Positions 8,163 through 15,588 of a DNA stretch of 64,000 nucleotides are shown piece by piece. Source of the stretch: JAJKIV01 sp036741775. Its GTDB lineage: Bacteria; Gemmatimonadota; Gemmatimonadetes; Gemmatimonadales; Gemmatimonadaceae. How positions within the stretch are numbered: position 1 is the stretch's first letter; every line of letters begins with the position of its first letter. The notes below the pieces were generated by a model. The model ran no database searches, was not told where the DNA came from, and saw nothing but the letters and a program-made list of their open reading frames with translations. The position numbers and the translations under genes are program-made. The stretch is from contig DAINRQ010000001.1 in assembly GCA_036741775.1 (NCBI GenBank), positions 1 to 64,000 on the forward strand, read 5' to 3'.

Positions 8163-9920
8163 TCATGCCTTCCGTCGCTCGAGTCTCCGTTCGTAGATGC
8201 CTCGCTGCAACCCGGCAACGAAGTGGCGCGCGTTTCTGCCTAACACACGGGTATCATAGCCCCCTTCCTGGACGGCCAGCGTCGGCAACGCGAGACCGGC
8301 GACCGCGCCACCGATCCGCTCGAAGCCGTCAGGCGTCACACTCCACGCGCCCGTCGGGTCGCCCTTCGCGATGTCCAGCCCGACCGAGACCACGAGCGAC
8401 TTCGGGGCGAACGTCTCGATGATCGACAGGGCGCGCTCGAGCGTCTCGAGATACTGACCGTCGTTCACTTCCTCGGGAAGCGGGAAGTTGTGGTTACACC
8501 CTTCTCCGGCCCCGACGCCGCGCTCGTCTACGAAACCGGCGAAGTACGGGTAGGCGTAGCTCGGATCACCGTGAATCGAGATCGTGAGGACGTCACCGCG
8601 ATCGTAGAAGATGTCCTGCGTCCCGTTCCCGTGATGGAAGTCGATGTCGAGCACCGCCACCTTCCCCTCGGCGCTGAGGGCATGGGCGGCGATCGCGGCG
8701 TTGTTGAAGTAACAGAAGCCGCCGTACACACTCCGCTCGGCATGATGGCCGGGTGGACGGCAGAGCGCGTAGACGAGCTGTTCACCATCGCGAAGCAGCG
8801 ACGCACCCGTGAGCGCGCAGTTTGCCGCCGCCTTCGCGGCGACGAGCGCGTTCCGCGTGAGCGGGGTGAACGTGTCGATGCAGTAGTAGCCCGCCTGCAC
8901 TTCCTCATCCACCGGCTTGCGCTCACGCAGGCGGATGGGGAAGACGTACGGATAGACCGCTTCGCCCTCCTTGAGCTTCGGGCACACGCGCTCGAGGTAC
9001 TTCACAAAATCCGCGTCGTGGACCGCGAGAATGGGCTCGTCACCGTGCTCGCGCACGTCCACGAACTCGACGCCGGGCAGCACGCTGAGGGTGTGGGCAA
9101 TCCGGTCCACCCGAACCGGACGCTCGACGTACCCACGCTCCTTCACGTGATGCAGGTGATGATGCGGTGTGACGAGCACCTTGAGCGGCCGGAACAGTTC
9201 GCGTCGCGGGGGGACGCGCGCCGGCGCCGTCGCGCTTCGCGGCGGCTGGAAGGACACGGGCCCGTCCGGGACCGAGTCGATGATCGAGCGCGGGTACGGG
9301 TCATCTCGGCGATACCCGTATTTCCGGTAGAGCAGCACGTCCATCATTGCGCGCACCTCTTCACCGCGCGGATGCCTAACGTCTCCCAGCGAGTCGAAGA
9401 TCAGGTAGGGCTCGCCTTCGGAGCGTTCCGGGCGCTTTTCCTCGTACCGCGTGCCGGCAATCACGCGCGCACCGTAGCGCTCGTAGAACCGTATCCGGGC
9501 CCGATTCTCACGTCGCCGGATTGAGTCGGGCTCGAGCTCCGGGTCGTCGGGCCGGACCTCGAGGTACAACCCCGTCGTGCCGAGACGCTGGAGGTACTCA
9601 CGGAGGGCCTCGTACAGCGCGCCGCCAATGCCGCGCTGGCGGACGTTCGGGTCCACGACGATGAAGTCGAGCAGCGTCGCGTTGATGTCGGGGTAATGCA
9701 GAGCGATCGCGAACGCCAACACCCGGCGAATTCGGGGGTCCTCGGCGGTGATGATGACGGTGCGATGCCCGAGCTCGCTCTGGCGGCGGAGCAGATCGGG
9801 GATGCGATCAGCGTACCCGCCGTAGACCTCACCGAAGTAGCTGCGGAAGATCCGCTGCACTTCGGCAATGCGGCGCGGCTCGAGGTCGGCGTCGAAGACG
9901 TGGACGAAGCGAATGGACAT
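8163..9920 (-). CDS. GNAT acetyltransferase fused to acetylpolyamine/HDAC-type deacetylase
   Basis: 585 residues in two domains. Residues about 1-165 are a GNAT-like acetyltransferase: the acetyl-CoA loop is at NVRQRGIGGALYEAL, followed by FYERYGARVI. Residues about 245-580 are a class II HDAC/acetylpolyamine amidohydrolase domain with CRPPGHHAERSVYGGF, the zinc-site motif DIDFHHGNGTQDIFY, SIHGDPSYAYPYFAG and the C-terminal EGGYD. HDAC-superfamily enzymes remove acetyl groups from lysines or polyamines using zinc. Having acetyl-transfer and deacetylation domains in one chain suggests reversible acetylation of one substrate, perhaps a polyamine. No signal peptide, so cytoplasmic. Convergent with the amidohydrolase operon. 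Confidence 0.9.
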   Translation of the reverse strand: MSIRFVHVFDADLEPRRIAEVQRIFRSYFGEVYGGYADRIPDLLRRQSELGHRTVIITAEDPRIRRVLAFAIALHYPDINATLLDFIVVDPNVRQRGIGGALYEALREYLQRLGTTGLYLEVRPDDPELEPDSIRRRENRARIRFYERYGARVIAGTRYEEKRPERSEGEPYLIFDSLGDVRHPRGEEVRAMMDVLLYRKYGYRRDDPYPRSIIDSVPDGPVSFQPPRSATAPARVPPRRELFRPLKVLVTPHHHLHHVKERGYVERPVRVDRIAHTLSVLPGVEFVDVREHGDEPILAVHDADFVKYLERVCPKLKEGEAVYPYVFPIRLRERKPVDEEVQAGYYCIDTFTPLTRNALVAAKAAANCALTGASLLRDGEQLVYALCRPPGHHAERSVYGGFCYFNNAAIAAHALSAEGKVAVLDIDFHHGNGTQDIFYDRGDVLTISIHGDPSYAYPYFAGFVDERGVGAGEGCNHNFPLPEEVNDGQYLETLERALSIIETFAPKSLVVSVGLDIAKGDPTGAWSVTPDGFERIGGAVAGLALPTLAVQEGGYDTRVLGRNARHFVAGLQRGIYERRLERRKA

Positions 9921-9930
9921 AGGAAGAACG

Positions 9931-10059
9931 GCTATCAGCTATCAGCTAACAGCTATCAGCTATCAGCAAAACGGACACCCACGGGACGCCCCTCTCAGAC
10001 AGGGAGGCGTCCCGACGGTTCTCGCTTTGATGATAGCTGATAGCTGATGGCTGTTGGCT
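9931..10059. repeat. AGCTATC tandem repeat forming a nested inverted repeat
   Basis: Five copies of a GCTATCA-like heptad (9931-9966) face inverted copies (GATAGCTGATAGCTGAT) at 10029-10059. Between them is a hairpin with stem CGGGACGCC (9982-9990) and GGCGTCCCG (10006-10014). The right half encodes the last residues of the BTAD regulator gene (QPTAISYQL and onward), so the insertion has replaced its natural C-terminus. Confidence 0.8.
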
Positions 10060-12229
10060 GTCTCACCACCAACAACCGCGCCGTTGCCTCGTTCACGGCG
10101 TCCGCATCGGCTGATGTGGTCGCGGTCGCGGACGCGAAGTCGAGCCACCGGAGCGCCTCCTCGGGCGCTCCTCGGGCGTCCGCTGCCCCGGCGGCAAGCA
10201 TGGCGTGCCGGAACGCCATCGCTCGCTCACCCCCCTGCTCGGCGTAACGCGCGACCTCGCTCGCCTCCGGGGCGATTCCGGCGTCCCTCGCCGCGCTTTC
10301 GACCGCGACGGCCAACGCCCGATTCACCTCGCGCCGGCGCGACGTGCCGAGGGAATCGGTCACGACCCGGGCGATGGTGGGGTGCGCGCACCGGAACGTA
10401 CCATCCTCTTCGACCGCGAGATGGCGCTCGACGAGCGCGTCGCCCACCATCGCCGCCCGCAATCGCGAGATCCCATGAACGTAGGACAGCACATCGGCGC
10501 GACAGCCATGCGCGGACACCGCGAGCGTGATCAGGATGGCGCTCAACTCGTCAGGCAGGCAGTGAATACGCTCCGCGATCGCCTCGTGCACGCTCGGCAG
10601 CGGCACCGCCGCGAGTGATGCGTCCTGACTCTGTGCCTCGAGGACCCACTCTCCCGATTCGGGGTCGACCGTCAACCACCCCTGTGCGAACAGCGTCTTG
10701 AGCAGCTCGATGACGTAGAACGGGTACCCCGCCGTCACTTCGTGGATGCGCGTCGCGAGCCGGCGTGCGCCGTCCGTCGCCCTGACACGCCCGAGTCCCT
10801 GCATGAGCTCCCACACCTCGCCCGCGCTCAATGGCCGGAGCTCGACTGGCGTCGTGTGTGGAGACGCCCGGAGCGCGCGCACGAGCCGTGACGGCGGTGC
10901 ATCGCGCTCGATCGACCCCGGAGAGTAAGTCAGGCACCACAGGACGGGAGCGTTCTCCAGCGCGCGGATGACGGCATGGAGCACCGCACAACTATCGGCG
11001 TCGCACAGGTGGAGGTCGTCGATCAGGGCCGCGACCGGCGCCTCCTCGCCTAACGCGGCAATGACCTGCGTCACGGCTTCGACCAGGCGACCGCGGTCGC
11101 CGGCGATCGTGGGCGCCGCCTCGCCCAGCACTGGGAAGCGTGCCCGGAGCTCGGGCACCAACCGCGCTACCTCCACGAGCCACTGTGGGTCCGTGCCGGC
11201 CAGCCCAGGGGCGTCCAGTCCGGACCGGAGCGCCTCGATCACGGCGCCCAGAGGCACACCCCGATAAGCGTCGTGTGCCCGGCCCCGCAGGACCGTTCCA
11301 CCCTCGGCGGTGACCCAGCGGAAGAAGTCGGCCGCGAGCCGGCTCTTCCCGACGCCCACATCGCCCTCGATGATGAGGACGCGCGACCGCCCGCGGACGA
11401 CCTTCGACCAGATCCTGGTGAGCGCATCCCATTCTCGCGACCGTCCGACGAGGCTTCCATCGAACGATGGCGCCGCCGCGTACCACTCCTCCGTGGCCTG
11501 ATGCGGTATCGGCTGCCGGCCGGTGCTGCTGTTCTGGATGCGCTCCAGCAGTTGAACGACCGCTGATTCCGGTGACCGGCCTGTTTCGTCCGCCAGGTAG
11601 ATTCTGTACCGCTCGTATGCGCCGATTGCGGCAGCGTGGGCGCCCGCCATGAAGTGTGCTTCCATCAGCGCGGCCGTCGCGGCGGCCGCTCCCGGCGCGA
11701 CCGCGGTCCATCGCTCCGCGAGCCGTACCGCGTCGTTCCACTGCCGCGTGGCAAGGGCGTCACGGGTAACCGCGGCCAGAACTTCGCCAGACCGGCGAAT
11801 CAGCGACGCCCGGGTTCGATCGGCCCACTCGTCGAACGCCGGGCAATGACGCAGGTGTAGCCCGTCGAGGAAGCTGGTCACCGGGACTTCGGCCGCCGCT
11901 CGCGGTGAATCCTTCGCGAGGCGGTAGAACGTCGAGACATCGCAGGCGATCGGCCCCACGAGCTCCACCGATGTCCGATCGACGCGGAGGGAATCGGGGA
12001 CTACCTCTCTCAAGTGGACGAGGGCCTGCCGCAGGGAAGCCTTGGCCTTTTCGTCCGGGGAGTCGCCCCACAAGAGGGCCGCCAGCTCGTCGCGTGAATG
12101 TGCGCCTGGTTCGAGGGCCAGATAGGCGAGCAGCGCCAACGCCTTCGCACTCAGTGACGCCGGCACACCGTGAACGCCCTCGCCTTCAAGCGCTACTCGG
12201 CCACACAGGGTCAGCGACAGCACGGGCAT
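9995..12229 (-). CDS. BTAD/SARP-type transcriptional regulator with AAA ATPase domain
   Basis: 744 residues from the ATG at 12229; an in-frame ATG at 12319 would add 30 residues that do not belong to the domain. Domains in order: an OmpR-like winged helix (about 1-95; LSLTLCGRVALEG, LSAKALALLAYLALEPG), a BTAD helical domain (about 100-245), and a STAND-like ATPase with Walker A GDVGVGKSRLA and Walker B ALIDDLHLCD. A helical tail follows. Such proteins activate neighbouring genes, often secondary-metabolite or peptide clusters, by binding direct repeats next to the -35 region. It is divergent from the small peptide gene at 12373, with TTCACG repeats between. The last 20 or so residues are repeat-derived. 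Confidence 0.85.
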   Translation of the reverse strand: MPVLSLTLCGRVALEGEGVHGVPASLSAKALALLAYLALEPGAHSRDELAALLWGDSPDEKAKASLRQALVHLREVVPDSLRVDRTSVELVGPIACDVSTFYRLAKDSPRAAAEVPVTSFLDGLHLRHCPAFDEWADRTRASLIRRSGEVLAAVTRDALATRQWNDAVRLAERWTAVAPGAAAATAALMEAHFMAGAHAAAIGAYERYRIYLADETGRSPESAVVQLLERIQNSSTGRQPIPHQATEEWYAAAPSFDGSLVGRSREWDALTRIWSKVVRGRSRVLIIEGDVGVGKSRLAADFFRWVTAEGGTVLRGRAHDAYRGVPLGAVIEALRSGLDAPGLAGTDPQWLVEVARLVPELRARFPVLGEAAPTIAGDRGRLVEAVTQVIAALGEEAPVAALIDDLHLCDADSCAVLHAVIRALENAPVLWCLTYSPGSIERDAPPSRLVRALRASPHTTPVELRPLSAGEVWELMQGLGRVRATDGARRLATRIHEVTAGYPFYVIELLKTLFAQGWLTVDPESGEWVLEAQSQDASLAAVPLPSVHEAIAERIHCLPDELSAILITLAVSAHGCRADVLSYVHGISRLRAAMVGDALVERHLAVEEDGTFRCAHPTIARVVTDSLGTSRRREVNRALAVAVESAARDAGIAPEASEVARYAEQGGERAMAFRHAMLAAGAADARGAPEEALRWLDFASATATTSADADAVNEATARLLVVRQPTAISYQLSSKREPSGRLPV

Positions 12230-12269
12230 CGTCGCTCGCTTGCTTGGAGGGCGGCTAACGTACCCCGAT

Positions 12270-12349
12270 TTCACGATCGTCGAAAGGAGATTCACGATCG
12301 GTTCACGGTTCGCCTGCATCGTGTCGCCCAGTGGTTCGCGCGTTTCACG
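12270..12349. promoter_or_regulatory. Four TTCACG direct repeats between BTAD regulator and peptide gene
   Basis: TTCACG occurs on the plus strand at 12270, 12291, 12302 and 12344; the first two extend to TTCACGATCG. Spacings are 21, 11 and 42 bp, near multiples of one helical turn, as expected for SARP-type operators bound on one DNA face. The block fills the 143-bp divergent region. Regulator binding here is inference. Confidence 0.6.
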
Positions 12350-12372
12350 TATGCCCGCCTACGAGGAACCCC

Positions 12373-12525
12373 ATGAAAAAGGACCAGGAGATCGTCCGGA
12401 TCGAGCTCACGCCTGAGCAGAAGCAGCTGGTGAAGCAGGAGATCGGGAAGGAAGGCGATGCGGTCGAGCTGACCGTGAAGGAGCTGGAAGAGCGTATCGC
12501 TCCACGCCGCTACATCGCGTACTAG
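12373..12525 (+). CDS. 50-residue peptide, possible precursor or secreted peptide
   Basis: Start at the ATG at 12373, preceded by GAGGAA; the longer in-frame ATG at 12331 adds 14 unlikely residues. The 50-residue product is charged and helical (KKDQEIVRIELTPEQK), then has ELTVKELEERIAP and ends RRYIAY. It has no signal peptide and no cysteine. The LEERIAP segment resembles the LEPR-type motif of large secreted planctomycete proteins, but this is only a visual likeness. It stands alone between a divergent BTAD regulator and a strong terminator, upstream of HlyD and M50 genes. The leader-then-short-tail layout suits a secreted or processed peptide; no function is established. Confidence 0.75.
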   Translation: MKKDQEIVRIELTPEQKQLVKQEIGKEGDAVELTVKELEERIAPRRYIAY

Positions 12526-12546
12526 TTCCTGGCGGGTCTTGAACGG

Positions 12547-12579
12547 GCGGGTGAGAAACTCCTCACCCGCCTTTTTTTT
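12547..12579 (+). terminator. Strong intrinsic terminator after the peptide gene
   Basis: A 9-bp perfect stem (GCGGGTGAG, 12547-12555, with CTCACCCGC, 12562-12570), a 6-nt loop AAACTC and eight T (12572-12579). It is the clearest rho-independent terminator in the window and makes the peptide gene a separate, probably abundant, transcript. Confidence 0.92.
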
Positions 12580-12669
12580 CGGCATATTGTGCCGGGATTG
12601 CGGTTCGATGGATAGCGCGGCAGGTTAGCGGCTCAGACCACCCTCGGCGCACGGGATGCCGCCTTCTCG

Positions 12670-14547
12670 ATGACCACCGTGGATCCGGCGCTCACGACGC
12701 CGCCGACGGGCGTCCCAGTCACCGAACCCGGTGACCCGCCGACGTCGATCCGTCGGCTCCTGGCGGTCACCCTGGACCTCGCGAATACGCGCGACGCCCA
12801 GGACGTCGAAGCGAAGACCCTCCGTGCCGCAACCGAGCTACTTGCGGCCGACACGGTCTCGTTGTGGGTCCCGCACGGCGACGCGTTCGCCTGCCCGGTC
12901 GCGCTCGGCGATCATGCCGCGGTCCTTCTCGGTGCGCGCCACCCAACGAATGCGCTGGACGCCGCCCTGCCTGCCGAGGACGGGATGGTCGTGATGCATG
13001 CATCGCTGGCGTCGGCTGGAGGAGCGGCGGGTGCACTGCGGGTGGCTCGCGATCCGGCGACTGGCGGCCCGTTCGGCCAGGCCGATCGCGAGGTGCTCGA
13101 CGGTCTCGCGGCTGCCGCCGGCATCGCGCTCGCGAACGCGCAGCGAGCCACCTCGAACGACCGAGCGCAGGACCTCGCGCTCGTGATGGAGATGAGCCGC
13201 GAGATCGGGGCGACACTCGATCTCGATCGGGTGATGCGCTCCGTGGTGAACCTCGCCATGCGCGCACTGCCCTTCGACCGCGGTGCGATTGCGTTGTACG
13301 AGCGCGGCGCATGCGACATTCGCGCGGTGGCGGGTGCCGAGACCGTGGACCCCGACGATCCCGAGCTCAAGGACCTCGCCGTGCGCGCTGCCTGGGCGGC
13401 GGGCGTCGGCGAGAGCTTCTATCTGTCGGATCGCACCGAGCCGGCCTCGGACGCTGAGCGGTTGTTCCTGCAGATCTTCGAGGACGATCTCGCCGCGGAC
13501 GGCGTGGGGAGTGGCCTGTACGTTCCGCTCAAGGACGAGGAGGGTGTCGTCGGCATTCTCGTACTCGAGTCGGCACGGCCGGAGTTCGCCACCGAACGGC
13601 AGCGCGAGCTGATCGGCACCCTCGCGAACCAGGCCACGGTCGCGCTGCGCAACGCCCAGCTCTACCATCAGGTCCCGCTCGCCGATGCGTTAGGCGCCCT
13701 GCACGCGCGCAAGGAGGCGTTTCTCGCCCTTCCCCGGCGGCGGCGCCTCACGCTGGCGGTCGTCGTGCTCGTGGTCGTCGGCGCGCTCACGTTGATTCGC
13801 TGGCCACTGCGTGTCGACGCCATCGCGCCATCCTTTCGCCCGACGGCACGCGCGGAAATTCGGCCACTCACGGACGGTATCATCGAGCGCGTACTCGTGC
13901 GGGAGGGGAGCGTCGTGGCGCAAGGCACGCCTCTCATACAGCTCCGCGACGCAGAGCGTCAGGCCGACCTCGGCGCCGCGACCGCTGCGGTACTCGCGGC
14001 GGAGCGTTCGGCCGCAAACGCCGCGAGCCGAGGTGACGCCGCGGAGGAGCGGTTGCAGCGCATGCGGGCTGCGGTGCTGCGACGCGAGGCCGCGCTGCGG
14101 GAGGACGAGCTGCGCGCGACGACGATACGAGCCCCAATGGACGGTGTCGTGCTGACCGCGCGCCCCGAGGAGCGTGTCGGCGCGTGGGCCGACGCGGGGA
14201 GCGAGCTACTCATCATTGGTCGCACCGACACGCTCGAGCTCGAGTTCCTCGTCAACCAGCGAGACATTGGGCGCGTGCACGTGGGCGGGGAGGTGCGCCT
14301 CCGCGTCGACGCGTTCCCACAGCGGACGTTTCGTGGCCGCGTGTCGGGGATCGCCGATGTGGGCGTCGATACCGCCGGCACGGTACTGTTTCCCGTTCGC
14401 GCTGTCGTGCCTAACGTGGGCGAAGCGCTGCGCCCCGGGATGGTGGCGTACGCACGCGTGCTGACCGCGCCGGCGTCCGTCCTGGGGCGTGCCGTCCGCG
14501 AGCCGGCGCGCCGCCTTCGACTCCTCTGGTGGAGGATGTGGTCATGA
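12670..14547 (+). CDS. GAF-GAF-membrane-HlyD adaptor protein
   Basis: 625 residues. The cytoplasmic half holds a degenerate GAF-like domain (about 28-160) and a clearer GAF domain (about 165-340; MEMSREIGATLDLDRVM, then PLKDEEGVVGILVLES). One transmembrane helix lies at about 359-377 (LTLAVVVLVVVGALTLI). The external half is an HlyD/membrane-fusion adaptor: a lipoyl half-motif (ARAEIRPLTDGIIERVLVRE), an Ala/Arg-rich coiled coil (about 435-475), and a beta-barrel. HlyD proteins bridge inner-membrane transporters to the outer membrane; GAF domains sense small ligands, so this one could couple a cytoplasmic signal to export. It overlaps the next gene by ATGA. Confidence 0.85.
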   Translation: MTTVDPALTTPPTGVPVTEPGDPPTSIRRLLAVTLDLANTRDAQDVEAKTLRAATELLAADTVSLWVPHGDAFACPVALGDHAAVLLGARHPTNALDAALPAEDGMVVMHASLASAGGAAGALRVARDPATGGPFGQADREVLDGLAAAAGIALANAQRATSNDRAQDLALVMEMSREIGATLDLDRVMRSVVNLAMRALPFDRGAIALYERGACDIRAVAGAETVDPDDPELKDLAVRAAWAAGVGESFYLSDRTEPASDAERLFLQIFEDDLAADGVGSGLYVPLKDEEGVVGILVLESARPEFATERQRELIGTLANQATVALRNAQLYHQVPLADALGALHARKEAFLALPRRRRLTLAVVVLVVVGALTLIRWPLRVDAIAPSFRPTARAEIRPLTDGIIERVLVREGSVVAQGTPLIQLRDAERQADLGAATAAVLAAERSAANAASRGDAAEERLQRMRAAVLRREAALREDELRATTIRAPMDGVVLTARPEERVGAWADAGSELLIIGRTDTLELEFLVNQRDIGRVHVGGEVRLRVDAFPQRTFRGRVSGIADVGVDTAGTVLFPVRAVVPNVGEALRPGMVAYARVLTAPASVLGRAVREPARRLRLLWWRMWS

Positions 14548-15548
14548 CCGCTCCTGGGGTGGCAGGGCGACGCGCTAGCTGCGTGATTGCGGGTATCGCT
14601 CTCGCCGGCGTCGTCGGCTGCGGTCCAAGGACCACCGTGGAATCGCGCGGAACGACCACCGCCCCAGACACGGCGGGAGTTCTCGTCACGACGGCGACGA
14701 TCCGCGCGCCACTCGAGCTCCCGGCTCAGCTCTACGTGGAGCATGACGCGGCCGTCGTCGCGCGCTCCGCTGGGGTCGTCGATTCGGTGCTCGTCGATCT
14801 CGGGTCTCGTGTGTCGGCCGCGGCGCCGCTGGCGCGTCTCGAGAGCGCCGACCAGGAGCTCGCCCTGGCCCAAGCGGAAGCCGCGTACGAGAACATGGGC
14901 CGACTGGTGAGTCGGGCACGCGCGATGACAAAGGCCGGCGGCGTCACCGTCGCGGATTCCGAGCAGGTCGAGTTCCAGTACACGCAGGCCGAGCTCGCGC
15001 GTCGCAAGGCGAGACGGGACCTCGAGCTCACGCGTATCGTTGCGCCGTTTGCCGGCGTGGTGACGGCACGCTACGCTCGGCCCGGCCGGTTCGTCTCACC
15101 AGGTGACACACTCTTTCGTGTCACCGAATCCGCGCCGCTGCTCGCGCGCGTGCGAGTGCCTGAGGGAAGCGCGAGCGAGATTCGTGTCGGAGACCGGGGC
15201 ACGGTCACCGGCCTTCGTGGTACCACCGCGCAGGCAACCGTGCGACAGGCAGCGCCGGCCATCGATCCGGCAAGCGGCACGCGCGAGGTCGTGCTGCGCC
15301 TCGCGTCGAATACGACGTTCTTACCTGGTGCCAGCGTGACCGTACGGCTCGGGAACCAGCAGCGAGCCGCCGTGGTCGTACCGCGCGAGGCCGTCTCCTC
15401 GGAAGGCTATGCGCTCGTTATGGAGAATGGCCGGACGGTGCTGCGACCGGTAACGGTCGGCTCCGACGCCGGCGACGGTCGCGTGGAGGTCGTGAGCGGT
15501 CTCGCGTCCGGTGAGCGCGTCGCGCGCGACGCCGGCCGAACGCGCTGA
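14544..15548 (+). CDS. HlyD/RND-type periplasmic adaptor lipoprotein
   Basis: Start at the ATG at 14544, whose ATGA overlaps the upstream stop. 334 residues with a lipoprotein signal (lipobox GVVGC, acylated Cys26). The pattern is that of a membrane-fusion protein: first lipoyl half (HDAAVVARSAGVVDSVLVDLG), a coiled-coil hairpin (LALAQAEAAYENMGRLVSRA), second lipoyl half (RIVAPFAGVVTARYARPG) and beta-barrel (LRLASNTTFLPGASVTVRLG). It would link an inner-membrane pump with an outer-membrane channel. No pump or TolC-like gene is seen in the window, so partners must be encoded elsewhere or the M50 protein fills part of that role. Confidence 0.88.
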   Translation: MTAPGVAGRRASCVIAGIALAGVVGCGPRTTVESRGTTTAPDTAGVLVTTATIRAPLELPAQLYVEHDAAVVARSAGVVDSVLVDLGSRVSAAAPLARLESADQELALAQAEAAYENMGRLVSRARAMTKAGGVTVADSEQVEFQYTQAELARRKARRDLELTRIVAPFAGVVTARYARPGRFVSPGDTLFRVTESAPLLARVRVPEGSASEIRVGDRGTVTGLRGTTAQATVRQAAPAIDPASGTREVVLRLASNTTFLPGASVTVRLGNQQRAAVVVPREAVSSEGYALVMENGRTVLRPVTVGSDAGDGRVEVVSGLASGERVARDAGRTR

Positions 15549-15588
15549 CGGCAGCCATGCCACGCTCGTGCCCACCGGTTCATCGCGA

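Noticed and set aside
9931..9966. Possible CRISPR array
   Set aside because: The repeats are 7-14 bp with no spacers and form an inverted repeat with 10029-10059; no cas genes are present.
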